A DNA stretch of 64,000 bases, from contig PANC01000015.1 of the NCBI GenBank assembly GCA_002708315.1, positions 17,472 to 81,471 of the forward strand, written 5' to 3'. The translations under genes were made by a program, and so were the position numbers. The notes under the pieces were generated by a model. The model was given only the letters and a program-made list of their open reading frames with translations. It searched no databases and was not told the DNA's origin. Below, piece after piece: positions 55,601 through 64,000 of the stretch; position 1 is the first letter of the stretch, and every line of letters begins with the position of its first letter. This stretch comes from Lentimicrobiaceae bacterium. GTDB lineage: Bacteria > Bacteroidota > Bacteroidia > Bacteroidales > F082.

Positions 55601-55924
55601 ATCGCTAACATTAGGAAAATGAGTTCCAATAATTTTTGCCGCATCTTCGTGAGAAAGAACGCTTCCGAGCCGTAGCAGTTTCAGCGCTGGAATAATTATC
55701 CAATAAACAATAATCAAACTCACCAAAATCAAGAATGAGTAGAACACAATGGTCCTTGTAAGTGAATTACTCCATGATAAATACTCGAATATTGATATTA
55801 GAATAAATAATAAAACAATAATACCTAGGCTCAATATAGAGCCTTTAATAATCAGGTTTTTATAATATTTTTTTATAAACCCATTAAGCTTGGATGTTAA
55901 TATGTTATATGATGAGTTTAACAA
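52592..55924 (-). CDS. DUF4175-family membrane protein with long coiled coil
   Basis: This is a protein of about 1110 aa found widely in Bacteroidota, with no assigned function. Near the N-terminus are two membrane helices (about 25-80), another near 165-185, then beta-rich extracytoplasmic segments (about 195-490) and a very long Glu/Lys/Met-rich coiled coil (about 495-1090). The gene starts a leftward run with overlapping downstream genes. No ATG lies near the start; TTG at 55924 aligns best with family N-termini (LLNSSYNIL), but TTG at 55984 is possible. The -7 box at 56048-56055 allows either. Confidence 0.8.
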   Translation of the reverse strand: MLNSSYNILTSKLNGFIKKYYKNLIIKGSILSLGIIVLLFILISIFEYLSWSNSLTRTIVFYSFLILVSLIIVYWIIIPALKLLRLGSVLSHEDAAKIIGTHFPNVSDKLLNAIQLNKIAGAQSQELLAASIDQKTSELSPIPFRRAISYGTNLKYLKFVAPPILLIILLVLTAPSIILEPAERLINHRQNFIKPLPYKLELLNDKFESAQHSDYSVRIAVKGDEIPSKIWVGQDGFKYRAIEVRPGVFEYVFKDVINSLYFSLITDDYQSEKYKVSIFPRPVIFSFNVELSYQPYLQVADETIENTGDLIVPEGTKLTWHIFTKDTRNIGFKEGDDFFILEKNESNVFTHSTLAAKDFGYSVVASNEFMTSADSMGFNVQIIKDEFPLITINKYGDEQGFGLVNFSGIISDDHGFYALRFFHRKDSIPAKPWEYKALLIDKNISRQSFDYMLLFQELNLAPGESLKYFFEVRDNDAFNGFKKTRSEIFTFSMPDSKELEEKAEEASDQLKAKLSNSIRGLDDLNKQIESTRLNLFEKKELSWADKKQLEELIEKEEGLKKQVEDMQKLKDEIKELEDMLKMNMSPELIEKLQRLESLFDDLFNKELQEELENLKEDLKKENLDEFLERMKEENQDLKSDIEQSLELYKQMEVEQLMEKAIEEMENLSKKEDNLSKETEDKKNSKQEGIKKQKEIQEKFTELMETIEEAEKLNTELEDPFNMEMDESSPDEISQKMDEAQENLEKNKKNKASENQKDAGKKMKDMADALSAMMSAAMEERMGEDIEQIRNMLDNLLDLSFAQERLMKKLTGITKNDPKNSDIRDDQKNIKDDFVIINDSLMAMSKRQIAIQPFVVKEAGKINEHIARALQNMQEQNLGQATSQQQYAMTSMNNLSLMLAESLEQMEQSMQMSGNKKGSKNCKSPGKGKSPSMSEIMKQQQGLNKGMQGRMKKNGLTGKTGLNKKSEELARMAAIQGEIRRMLQEVIDGLESQGGNGSSLNKIVDEMKKTEEDIVNRRITQETYNRQKNIETRLLKSDKAMQEREKEKKRESQEGKNRNSGNQNNEIEYKVEKENQEEILITAPIEVRPYYRKLLREYLYKLENNNNNGEQ

Positions 55925-56047
55925 GGCAATAATTTCTGTTAATATTATAAACTGTAGATAATAATGAATATTGTGGGACAACAATACTCATAAATCATAG
56001 TAATCTGCTTATTTTTACATAAAATAAATTAGAGGTCTAATAAATAG

Positions 56048-56055
56048 CAAAGATA
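56048..56055 (-). promoter_or_regulatory. -7 promoter element of the DUF4175-ybeY-mnmG run
   Basis: On the minus strand this reads TATCTTTG, a perfect match. It is the only clear promoter element seen before the run that ends with hemW. Confidence 0.45.
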
Positions 56056-56150
56056 TAAATTCAAAGCTTTAACTTAATGGTGAAACGAAACCATTTTAAA
56101 ATCTAATTAAACGCTTCAGTAAAACAAAAACCATAAATAAGAAGTAGCTT

Positions 56151-58121
56151 ATGAAGTATAACATAACAGCACTTATAATTTTTATAACCATTAGTCTTAA
56201 TGGCCAGTGGTCTAATACATTTAGCCATGACATTAAATGTGTTCATGCTAAAACTGAAAATGACAACTTCCTTTTTAATCCAGAATATAACTGGCAGAGC
56301 AAGTTTCTTTTCGATTATGATGTTACTTCCTATGTTTTGGATTTGCATGTTAGCGATACCTCTACTTTTGTGAGTGGAAATGTTTCAATAAACGCAGTTG
56401 CTCTCATCGACATTGACACATTCGCGTTTGAGCTTGTTCCCGAACAGCAAATAAGCAACATTCTTGTTAATGGAGATTTGGTGACAAACTTTTACAGAGA
56501 AAATGACAATGTAATAATGCCAATACCATTAATTGAAGCGGGTGGTGTTATTGAGGCGAGAATCTATTATGAAGGAAAACCTTCTGGGGGTGGCTTTTTT
56601 ACTGGAGTCACAACAGACTATTCTGCTGCCTGGGACAAGCACGTTACCTGGACTTTGTCAGAACCATTTTCTGCAAAACAGTGGTTTCCCGTAAAGCAGG
56701 ACCTCCAGGACAAGGCAGATTCTGCCATTTTAAATTTTACAACATCATCCACAAATATGGTTGGGTCAGAAGGGCTGCTCAAAAATGTAGTAGACCTGGG
56801 CAACGGTAAAAAGAGATATGAATGGAAAACAAACTATCCCATAGACTATTATCTAATATCATTTGCTGTAGCGGATTATGCGGACTACAGTATTTATGCA
56901 CACCCCCAACAAATGAATGGAGACTCTCTACTCATTCAGTCTTTTCTTTACAATAATCCAGACAACGTTGATGCCAAAAAAGAATCAATATCTAAAACCT
57001 CTGATATTATGGATGTATTTTGTGACCTTTTTAATTTGTATCCATTTTTTAATGAAAAATATGGTCATTGTGAAACTCAGTTAGGCGGGGGGATGGAGCA
57101 TCAAACCATGTCAACTATGGGCAATTTTAGCTTTCATTTAATAGCTCATGAGCTTGGCCATATGTGGTTTGGTGATCATGTTACATGTGCTACATGGAGT
57201 GATATTTGGATTAATGAAGGTTTTGCAACCTATTCGGACTATTTAGCAAACGAATTTATTTTAGGCAATGAATCTGCAAAAGCTTTTATTACCAAAGCTC
57301 AGGATCATGCCATGAATGAAAATGCGGGAAGCGTATACGTTCCAGAATCGGAGATTTATCCAGGAAATGAGTGGAGAATATTTAATGGCAGGTTATCATA
57401 CGACAAGGGAGCCTCAATTATACACATGTTGAGGCATGAAATACAAAATGATCAAATATTTTTTGACATATTAAAGGGTTTCATGAACGAATATGGTGGC
57501 GGAACAGCAACCGGAGAAGATTTTAAAACGGTTGCTGAGGAAATATCAGGGATTGATTTATACACCTTTTTTAATCAATGGTATTATGGACAAGGCTTCC
57601 CTATATACTCATATAGATATTGGCAAAATGAGGAAAAAACCCTATTTATAAGCTCAACACAAACAACAAGCTCCGGCCATACTTCGCTTTTTGAAATGTT
57701 AATGGATTATAGAATTAACTTTAGCGACGGAACTGATACTTTGGTTAGGCTAAAGCAAACAGACAACCTTAATGTTTTTTCATTAAATCTTGAAAAGGAT
57801 GTTAGCAATATAATTGTTGATCCAGAGGCCTGGACCATGGAGCAGGTTTCAGAAATTTCATCAGTGCAAGAAACCGATCCAAACAAGACTTTTTTCACAA
57901 TTGGCCCCAACCCTACTACAAATGAAATAAGTGTTTATTTTTCGAATAATAATCATAAAACGAAACTTGAGGTTTATTCAGTTAAAGGCAATATTCTAAT
58001 CAAAGAACAGGCGTCAGGGAGGAATAAAACACTAAACACATCTAACCTAAAACCAGGAATATATACCATTGTAGGCAGGTCCGAAACCGGTATTTTCAAA
58101 AGAGCTTTTGTTAAAATATAA
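56151..58121 (+). CDS. M1-family aminopeptidase with T9SS sorting domain
   Basis: This secreted zinc metallopeptidase has 656 aa. A short signal peptide ends at about residue 18. The M1 domain shows GGGMEHQ (312-318, the GAMEN-like substrate motif with His for Asn), HELGH (333-337) and the third ligand Glu356 in INEGFATY. After the catalytic domain, the last 75-80 residues (FTIGPNPTTNEISVYF onward, ending GIFKRAFVKI) form a T9SS type A sorting domain. It probably trims peptides at the cell surface. It is divergent from DUF4175. Confidence 0.92.
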   Translation: MKYNITALIIFITISLNGQWSNTFSHDIKCVHAKTENDNFLFNPEYNWQSKFLFDYDVTSYVLDLHVSDTSTFVSGNVSINAVALIDIDTFAFELVPEQQISNILVNGDLVTNFYRENDNVIMPIPLIEAGGVIEARIYYEGKPSGGGFFTGVTTDYSAAWDKHVTWTLSEPFSAKQWFPVKQDLQDKADSAILNFTTSSTNMVGSEGLLKNVVDLGNGKKRYEWKTNYPIDYYLISFAVADYADYSIYAHPQQMNGDSLLIQSFLYNNPDNVDAKKESISKTSDIMDVFCDLFNLYPFFNEKYGHCETQLGGGMEHQTMSTMGNFSFHLIAHELGHMWFGDHVTCATWSDIWINEGFATYSDYLANEFILGNESAKAFITKAQDHAMNENAGSVYVPESEIYPGNEWRIFNGRLSYDKGASIIHMLRHEIQNDQIFFDILKGFMNEYGGGTATGEDFKTVAEEISGIDLYTFFNQWYYGQGFPIYSYRYWQNEEKTLFISSTQTTSSGHTSLFEMLMDYRINFSDGTDTLVRLKQTDNLNVFSLNLEKDVSNIIVDPEAWTMEQVSEISSVQETDPNKTFFTIGPNPTTNEISVYFSNNNHKTKLEVYSVKGNILIKEQASGRNKTLNTSNLKPGIYTIVGRSETGIFKRAFVKI

Positions 58122-58171
58122 TCTTCTGCAGTAAGATGATTTAATCCTAGAGAATCAATAGGAGAAAAATC

Positions 58172-60088
58172 TTATTTCTTCAAAAGCTGCTTGTTTAGGA
58201 AGCTTTCCATTGCGCGGTAAAAATCAAAACGGTTTTCTTCGTTACTAAAACCATGACCCTCATTATCCTTTACCATATACTCAACCGTAACACCACGCTT
58301 TTTCATCGCCTCAACAATCTGATCTGATTCGTCAATATTTACACGTGGATCGTTTGCTCCCTGAGCTATGAACAGAGGAGATGTTATTTTATCAACATGA
58401 TAAACAGGGCTAACCTTTCTTAACAAAACACTATCAGAAGTTGGGTTTCCTACCATTTCATACATCATATCCAACATCGGCTCCCAATATGGAGGAATTG
58501 TTTTCATAAAGGTGAACATATTTGATACGCCCACATAATCAACCCCTGCAGTATATAATTCAGGCTCTTTAACAAGCCCCATTAAAGTAGCATATCCACC
58601 ATAACTTGCCCCATAAATAGCTATTCTGTTTGGATCAGCAATACCCTTTTTAATAAGCCAATTAGTTCCATCAGTAATGTCGTCTTGCATTTCTAGTCCC
58701 CACTTTTTAAAGGAGGCTTCCCAAAACTTTTTACCATAACCAGTTGATCCTCTAAAGTTCATTTGAAAAACTGCATAACCACGGTTAGCCAAGAATTGTA
58801 TTTCAGGATTAAATCCCCAGCCATCTCGAGCCCATGGTCCGCCATGGGGATTAATTACTGTGGGCAGGTTTTTTGCTGTTTCGGGCGTATAGCCTTTTGG
58901 TAGGGTTAGATAAGCATGGATGGTTAAACCATCTCTTGAGCTATATGTAACCGGAAACACATTAGCCATTTCATTTTCATCTATCCAAGGGCTAACATCT
59001 GTTATTTTTTCAAGCTTATCAGAGGTTAAATCATAAATATAATATGCCCCAAGAGAACGGTCGCTATAGGTACGGATTATGTATACATCTTCGTTTTTAT
59101 TGAAATCAGTAATTGCAATCTCGTAATCCCCAAGCTCTTTTTCTAGCCTTTTGTATAAGTCTTCGTATTGTTTGTCGAAAAAGTGTTTTTCTGCTTTTGA
59201 GGATGTGTAGTTAGCGCTAGTAATTACCTTCCTTTTTTTGGAATACCCAACACTAGAAACATCATAATCTTCATTTTCATACAATAACCTTATTTCCTTG
59301 CCGGTAGCAATGTCAAATTCAACAACAGCACTTTTGTCGCGATTTAAATTTGATGTTGCAATAACATTTTTGTTGTCAAATGTGAAAAATTCGGGACTAA
59401 GGTTGTCTTTAAAGCTTGTGGTAAGAACACTCTCCCATTCATCAGCTTCAGTTTCACGGTATAATAAACTAACGTTTACACCATCAACAATAGCAAAGGC
59501 AATTCTTAATTTACCATCATGGTCAAACATCCAGCCCTGAATATTTCCAGGGTTTTCTGCCAACATTTCCATTTCTCCTGTTTCAAGGTTCAGCCTATAC
59601 GGGTCAAAAACCTGAGGATTGCGCTTATTTAACCCTATAATAACCTCATTTGGGATGTCCGGAAGACCATCAATAATTTGAGTGCGTACACCATCAAACT
59701 CAGTATAAGCAATCGCATTGGTACTATCAATATTAATACCATACAACTTATAGTTTTCATCGCCACCTGTATCTTTTAGGTAAAGGATGCGCTCACTGTT
59801 TGGCCAGAAATAGCCAGCAACACTCCTGTCTGTTTCAGCTGTTAGCTGGATTATTTCATCACTACCCTTTTCTTGTACAAAAACATTCATACGGTTTTCG
59901 TATGGTGCCATATAAGAGTAGTATTTCCCGTCTGGTGAAATTTGGTAACTTGTCTTTTCAGGATTCTTAAAAAAATCCTCCAATGGAATTTGTTTAGCGG
60001 TCATTTGATTTTTATCTGCGTGATTACAAGATGATGCCAGTAAAAAGATGCTGACAATTGTAATAATGATTGAATTTTTAATGTTCAT
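58172..60088 (-). CDS. S9-family prolyl oligopeptidase-like lipoprotein
   Basis: This 638-aa serine peptidase has a lipobox (LLASSC, Cys21), an N-terminal beta-propeller (about 40-370) and a C-terminal alpha/beta-hydrolase domain. The catalytic triad is Ser495 (GASYGGYA), Asp580 (GANDPRV) and His612 (NEGHGFS). The HGGPWARDGWGF segment forms the oxyanion region. It resembles dipeptidyl-peptidase/acylaminoacyl-peptidase members of S9 and probably digests peptides in the periplasm or at the surface, alongside the M1 enzyme next door; the two genes converge. Confidence 0.92.
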   Translation of the reverse strand: MNIKNSIIITIVSIFLLASSCNHADKNQMTAKQIPLEDFFKNPEKTSYQISPDGKYYSYMAPYENRMNVFVQEKGSDEIIQLTAETDRSVAGYFWPNSERILYLKDTGGDENYKLYGINIDSTNAIAYTEFDGVRTQIIDGLPDIPNEVIIGLNKRNPQVFDPYRLNLETGEMEMLAENPGNIQGWMFDHDGKLRIAFAIVDGVNVSLLYRETEADEWESVLTTSFKDNLSPEFFTFDNKNVIATSNLNRDKSAVVEFDIATGKEIRLLYENEDYDVSSVGYSKKRKVITSANYTSSKAEKHFFDKQYEDLYKRLEKELGDYEIAITDFNKNEDVYIIRTYSDRSLGAYYIYDLTSDKLEKITDVSPWIDENEMANVFPVTYSSRDGLTIHAYLTLPKGYTPETAKNLPTVINPHGGPWARDGWGFNPEIQFLANRGYAVFQMNFRGSTGYGKKFWEASFKKWGLEMQDDITDGTNWLIKKGIADPNRIAIYGASYGGYATLMGLVKEPELYTAGVDYVGVSNMFTFMKTIPPYWEPMLDMMYEMVGNPTSDSVLLRKVSPVYHVDKITSPLFIAQGANDPRVNIDESDQIVEAMKKRGVTVEYMVKDNEGHGFSNEENRFDFYRAMESFLNKQLLKK

Positions 60089-60141
60089 GATAGTATGTTT
60101 TAGGAATGGCTAATTAAGAAATGAATTTGCGATTCTGCCTG

Positions 60142-60149
60142 CAAATTTA
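60142..60149 (-). promoter_or_regulatory. -7 promoter element of the S9 peptidase gene
   Basis: On the minus strand this reads TAAATTTG, a perfect match, 53 nt before the S9 peptidase ATG. Confidence 0.4.
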
Positions 60150-60354
60150 TACAATTTTAGGCTATTAAGTAACATCCCAATCATTTTTGAGTATTATTTT
60201 TTAGGGGATCTTTAATTATATTTGATGTTTTTCATTGTTGATTGCCACAAAGGCTCAAAACAAAATATTGATGACTAACAAAATGCATACAAGCAAAATA
60301 AATTATTATAAAAACTTTCTAGCAGAAGACCGAACATTAAAGTTTCAACTTAAC

Positions 60355-60362
60355 TATCTTTG
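60355..60362 (+). promoter_or_regulatory. -7 promoter element of gltX
   Basis: TATCTTTG is a perfect match 21 nt before the ATG at 60384. It overlaps the TTG at 60360, which therefore cannot be the gltX start. Confidence 0.5.
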
Positions 60363-60383
60363 TTGCCCAATAAACGAGTAATA

Positions 60384-61913
60384 ATGAGCAACAACGATGT
60401 AAGAGTGAGGTTTGCCCCCAGCCCAACAGGACCACTGCATATTGGTGGCGTAAGAACAGCATTGTACAACTACTTATTTGCAAAGAAGAATGGGGGAAAA
60501 CTAATCCTTCGTATAGAGGACACAGATCAAAATAGGTTTGTGCCAGGTGCTGAACAATATATTATTGATTCTTTTAAGTGGTGTGGAATCGAATTTGACG
60601 AAGGGGCTACGGCTGGAGGAGATTATGGGCCATACAAACAATCGGAGAGAAAAAACTATTATCGTGAATATGCAATTAAACTGATAAAATCGGGGCATGC
60701 ATATTATGCATTTGATACCCCAGAAGAACTAAATAAAGTTAGATCTGTTTATGAGGCGGAAAAAAGAACTTTTATATACAATGCAGATGAGCGCAAGCGA
60801 TTAAAAAACGCTCTTACACTTACAGACGAAGAAACAAAAGCTTTACTATCAAATGGAGAACCCTATGTTATCCGGTTTAAAATGCCCGAGAACGAAAACG
60901 TTATTATGGATGACCTCATAAGAGGTAGGATAGAGGTTAACTCCTCAGTATTAGATGATAAAATATTATTTAAATCAGATGGAATGCCAACATATCATCT
61001 TGCAAACATTGTTGATGATCATCTAATGAAAATAAGCCACGTTATTAGGGGAGAAGAGTGGCTGCCATCACTTCCTTTGCATGTTCTTTTATATGATGCA
61101 TTTAAATGGGAAAAACCAAAATTTGCTCACTTACCTCTTATTTTAAAGCCTGATGGAAATGGAAAGCTGAGCAAACGAGATGGCGATAGGCTTGGGTTTC
61201 CTGTTTTTCCTCTACAATGGACTGATCCAAAGACGGGCTCGGTATCATCGGGCTTTCGTGAGGATGGCTATATAGCAAAGGCATTTGTGAACATGCTAGC
61301 TCTTTTGGGATGGAACCCGGGAGATGATAGAGAGATATTTTCAATGTATGAGTTGGTAGAAGAGTTTACAATAGAAAGGGTGGGAAAATCAGGGTCAAAA
61401 TTTGACCCCCAAAAAGCAGCATGGTTCAACCATAAGTATTTACAAAAAGAAAAGAATAATGAGCTTGCTGAAATGCTTTTGCCCATAGCCGAAAGCAATG
61501 GGGTATTAGTGGAAAAAGATAAAATGTCCAGGGTTATTGGGATTGTTAAAGAAAGAGCAAATTTTGTGAAGGATATCTGGAACCAGCTTGATTTTTTCTT
61601 CGTTCGACCACAAGAGTATGATTCTAAAGCAGTCAATAAAAGGTGGAAACATGATTCCTATGATCAGATGAACGAGCTAAAAGACATTTTATACAATATC
61701 AGCAGCTTTAAATCAGAACATATGGAAGAGGTTGTTAAAACCTGGATAGAAAATAAAGAATATGGAATGGGAATGATTATGAATGCTTTTAGACTTCTAA
61801 TCGTTGGAGCTCTAAGGGGCCCCCATTTATTTGATATAATAGCCATTTTGGGAAAAGACGAGACCTTAAAAAGGATGGACCAGGGGCTAAATAAATTAGG
61901 AAGAAAGGAATAA
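60384..61913 (+). CDS. gltX: Glutamyl-tRNA synthetase
   Basis: This class I synthetase charges tRNA-Glu. The HIGH region is [20 protein letters not shown] at the N-terminus and the KMSKS-type motif is GKLSKRDG. At 509 aa it is complete. The insertion [20 protein letters not shown] after KLSKRDG is of the kind seen in Bacteroidota enzymes. The ATG at 60384 is fixed by the promoter box just upstream. The stop is directly followed (1 nt) by folB, so the two are probably translated from one mRNA. Confidence 0.97.
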   Translation: MSNNDVRVRFAPSPTGPLHIGGVRTALYNYLFAKKNGGKLILRIEDTDQNRFVPGAEQYIIDSFKWCGIEFDEGATAGGDYGPYKQSERKNYYREYAIKLIKSGHAYYAFDTPEELNKVRSVYEAEKRTFIYNADERKRLKNALTLTDEETKALLSNGEPYVIRFKMPENENVIMDDLIRGRIEVNSSVLDDKILFKSDGMPTYHLANIVDDHLMKISHVIRGEEWLPSLPLHVLLYDAFKWEKPKFAHLPLILKPDGNGKLSKRDGDRLGFPVFPLQWTDPKTGSVSSGFREDGYIAKAFVNMLALLGWNPGDDREIFSMYELVEEFTIERVGKSGSKFDPQKAAWFNHKYLQKEKNNELAEMLLPIAESNGVLVEKDKMSRVIGIVKERANFVKDIWNQLDFFFVRPQEYDSKAVNKRWKHDSYDQMNELKDILYNISSFKSEHMEEVVKTWIENKEYGMGMIMNAFRLLIVGALRGPHLFDIIAILGKDETLKRMDQGLNKLGRKE

Positions 61914-61914
61914 T

Positions 61915-62280
61915 ATGTCTGTTGTATCTGTTGAAGGAATGGAGTTTTTTGCCTATCATGGTTGTTTTAAAGAAGAGCAACTCACGGGCACTAAGTTCAT
62001 AGTTGATATCTTCTTAACTGTTGACACAAACAAAGCAGAATCCTCGGATAATTTAGAAGATACTGTTAATTACCAAGAGGTATTTAGGCTGGTAAAGTCT
62101 GAAATGGTAATAACCTCAAAGTTATTGGAGCATGTTGGAAGAAGAATACTAGATTCGGTGACGACAAAATTTCCACAAGTTGAAAGCGCTACCTTGAAAA
62201 TTAGAAAAATGAACCCTCCCCTAGGTGGAAAGATGGACTTTGTGAGCCTAACGTTAAAGCAGCAGAATGAAACTCATTGA
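61915..62280 (+). CDS. folB: Dihydroneopterin aldolase
   Basis: FolB makes 6-hydroxymethyl-dihydropterin in folate synthesis. The 121-aa sequence has GMEFFAYHGCFKEEQLTG (about 7-24) with the catalytic Tyr-His-Gly, the TVNYQEVF substrate-binding segment and the KMNPPLGGKMDFVSL strand near the C-terminus. It starts 1 nt after gltX, and its last 14 nt overlap the CWC gene. Folate made here is a cofactor source for PurN, PurH and MnmG encoded in this window. Confidence 0.95.
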   Translation: MSVVSVEGMEFFAYHGCFKEEQLTGTKFIVDIFLTVDTNKAESSDNLEDTVNYQEVFRLVKSEMVITSKLLEHVGRRILDSVTTKFPQVESATLKIRKMNPPLGGKMDFVSLTLKQQNETH

Positions 62281-62458
62281 GGATGAAATATGCCCACGTT
62301 GCGGTAAGCCTTTTGATTGTAGTAAGTCTGGCAAGTGTTGGTGTTATGAAATTAGTTTACCACAAAGCCTTCAAGACGCCATCGGTCAAAAATATAGCAC
62401 ATGCTTGTGCCCCAGCTGTCTAAAAGCTTTAGCCACTGGTAATGAGGTGGTTATTTGA
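62267..62458 (+). CDS. Small cysteine-rich CWC-family protein
   Basis: This 63-aa protein has seven cysteines in CPRCGKPFDCSKSGKCWCYE and CLCPSCLKALATG, which matches the cysteine-rich CWC family (the Cys-Trp-Cys is at about 24-26). It is likely to bind zinc; its function is unknown. The ATG lies 14 nt inside folB, so translation is probably coupled. It is the last gene of gltX-folB-CWC and converges with the T9SS repeat protein. Confidence 0.82.
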   Translation: MKLIEDEICPRCGKPFDCSKSGKCWCYEISLPQSLQDAIGQKYSTCLCPSCLKALATGNEVVI

Positions 62459-62467
62459 GAGGACGGG

Positions 62468-64000
62468 TTAATTTTTAATAAAGCGAATACTTATAAGCTT
62501 GTGGTTAATGCTAACAACAGCAAAGTAAACACCTGGCTCAAGAACACTAATATCTATTATCTCGATTCCATTTTTCAAATTATCCAAAATAGTTTTTCCC
62601 TCCACGCTCACAATTTTTATAACCTCAACCTTTTGTCCCGAAGAAATTTCAAAATAATCCTTTGCTGGGTTTGGATATAGAATTATTTTGTTGGGCGAAC
62701 CTTCATTAATTCCAGTTATTAATTTAAATACAACCGTATATGCTTCTTCTGTAATTCCGTCCTGAGCTAAAACAATGATTACCCCTTCACCTGGAACAGT
62801 TGTTGCTTGCGTTATGGTTGTGGTTGCTAGCGAATCATTTGGAATGCCGTGAATAATTGGCACAGGACTCCCCTCTGGAATATTCACCTCATAATTAAAA
62901 ATTAAAGGCTCAAAACCGTTAACCGTTATGCCATCAACTGTAAGGTCAGAAAGGGTAGCGTCAGACCCTAGAGTGTAGAAATAAACAGTGTAAGTCATCT
63001 CAGTAACACCATCTTCAGCAATTACCAGTAGTGTTGCCTCGCCCGGTATTTGTTGACATTGATTTATGGTAATGGTTGCCTCAGGATCATTTGTAATGCC
63101 ATCAACAACAGGTATTGATGATGTGTCCGCAACCACATATTCATAATATGTTATTTGAGGATCAAATCCAGCTATGGTAATTCCATCAACAGTAAGGTCA
63201 GAAAGAGTTGCGTCATACCCTAGATAATAAAAACCAACCGTGTAAGTAAGTTGTGTAACACCATCCTCGGCAGTAACTTCAATAGTTGCATCACCAGGGA
63301 TATTAACACATTGGTTATCAGCTACAGTTGCAAGAGAGTCACTGGCTATTCCTTGTACATAAGGAGCAGCAGCAGGATACAACACAGCGTATGTATAATT
63401 AAATATATTAGGATCAAAACCCTCAATTGTAACCCCAGAAACAAGCAAGTCTGCCAATGTAGCATCCGAGCCTGCAGTATATAAAAAATTAATGGTGTAG
63501 GTATTCGTTGTTAGGCCGTCTTCAGATGTTACCTCTACCATTGCCGAACCTGGTAGCGCAGTTGCTTGAGTAATTATGGTAATTGCATTGGAATCTGCTG
63601 GCGTAGCTCCAACAATTGGAATGGGCATCCCGGTTGCAACTGGGTAGTCGTAATTGAACACATCAGGTGCAAATCCTGTAATTGTTGTGCCATCAACGGT
63701 TAAATCAATTAGGGTAGCATCTGTTCCAGCGATATGAAAATCAATGATATATGTTAATTGAGTTACCCCGTCTTCTGCTGTGACAAGCACGTTAGATGTA
63801 CCCGGAACGGAAGTTGTTTGTGAAATATTAACAATAGCATTTAGGTCATTTGCCGTTGCGCCAGTGATTGGCAAAGGGTTACCGGCAGGTATACCCACTT
63901 GATAATAAAATATACCTGGACTAAACCCGTCTACTGTTACACCATCTATGGTGAGGTCGCTTAGGGTTGCATCAGTGCTTAATGGAGGGTCTCCAATTGT
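62468..64000 (-). CDS. T9SS-secreted protein with tandem cadherin-like beta-sandwich repeats (5' end beyond window)
   Basis: The reading frame is open to the window edge, so the N-terminus and any catalytic part are missing. Five visible repeats of about 84 aa begin DATLxDLxVDGxTxxGF and end in EDGVTxxTYTVxFY; they match the cadherin-like/immunoglobulin beta-sandwich repeat type used as stalks in surface proteins. The C-terminus, starting IILYPNPAKDYFEIS, is a T9SS type A sorting domain. A GTG at 63898 is not the true start: the repeat pattern continues upstream of it (TDATLSDLTIDGVTV). The role is probably surface adhesion or display. Confidence 0.85.
   Translation of the reverse strand, partial: TIGDPPLSTDATLSDLTIDGVTVDGFSPGIFYYQVGIPAGNPLPITGATANDLNAIVNISQTTSVPGTSNVLVTAEDGVTQLTYIIDFHIAGTDATLIDLTVDGTTITGFAPDVFNYDYPVATGMPIPIVGATPADSNAITIITQATALPGSAMVEVTSEDGLTTNTYTINFLYTAGSDATLADLLVSGVTIEGFDPNIFNYTYAVLYPAAAPYVQGIASDSLATVADNQCVNIPGDATIEVTAEDGVTQLTYTVGFYYLGYDATLSDLTVDGITIAGFDPQITYYEYVVADTSSIPVVDGITNDPEATITINQCQQIPGEATLLVIAEDGVTEMTYTVYFYTLGSDATLSDLTVDGITVNGFEPLIFNYEVNIPEGSPVPIIHGIPNDSLATTTITQATTVPGEGVIIVLAQDGITEEAYTVVFKLITGINEGSPNKIILYPNPAKDYFEISSGQKVEVIKIVSVEGKTILDNLKNGIEIIDISVLEPGVYFAVVSINHKLISIRFIKN

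Noticed and set aside
58337..58352. CACGTG core as a third parS site
   Set aside because: The flanks (ATTTA/GATCG) match the parS consensus poorly, and the site is within the S9 peptidase coding sequence.

Overview
The window reads as a low-G+C chromosomal segment of a Bacteroidota bacterium, most likely free-living and of the class Bacteroidia or a near relative. Three signs agree. Upstream regions carry the phylum's sigma-70 signature (TAnnTTTG near -7, often TTTG about 20-22 nt further up) and almost no Shine-Dalgarno sequences. Two or three secreted proteins end in type IX secretion (T9SS) type A sorting domains. Gene clusters are typical of the phylum: purN/acpP-fabF-rnc, yceD-rpmF-fabH, purH-mreBCD, and DUF4175-ATPase-ybeY-mnmG. 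No rRNA, tRNA, transposase, phage gene or CRISPR array was seen.

Layout. 0-10 kb: purine and fatty-acid genes, RNase III, a ClC transporter, trpS, hflX, lnt. 10-22 kb: RNase R, an LTA-synthase-like phosphotransferase, a two-gene secreted unit with a large leucine-rich-repeat protein, a 1095-aa beta-propeller protein and proline dehydrogenase. 22-31 kb: yceD-rpmF, fabH, two secreted hydrolases, recJ and a MacB-type permease. 31-40 kb: purH-mreBCD, a TlpA-like lipoprotein, a two-gene arsenic cassette and rpiB-lutB. 40.2-42.5 kb: an AT-rich islet with a non-coding stretch of about 600 bp, a YwqK/MORN repeat protein and the decayed end of a small membrane-protein gene. 42.5-56 kb: one long leftward run (DUF4175, HATPase, ybeY, mnmG, methyltransferase, 1211-aa histidine kinase, flippase, hemW). 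56-64 kb: two secreted peptidases, gltX-folB-CWC and the C-terminal part of a tandem-repeat T9SS protein that runs off the window.

The most notable signal is not a gene. Two ParB-binding parS sites, one of them a perfect 16/16 match, sit exactly at the two ends of mnmG (49784-49799 and 51679-51694). About 9-11 kb away, the AT-rich stretch 40253-40830 contains several TTATTAACA/TGTTAATAA-type 9-mers. Together these suggest that the window covers the chromosome's centromere-like region and possibly its replication origin. The parS calls rest directly on the sequence; the origin call is inference.

Most genes are housekeeping or envelope functions. No defence or biosynthetic system stands out. 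The least explained loci are the LRR protein with its partner (14304-17764), the regulator-less kinase at 45237-48872, and the islet at 40.2-42.5 kb.
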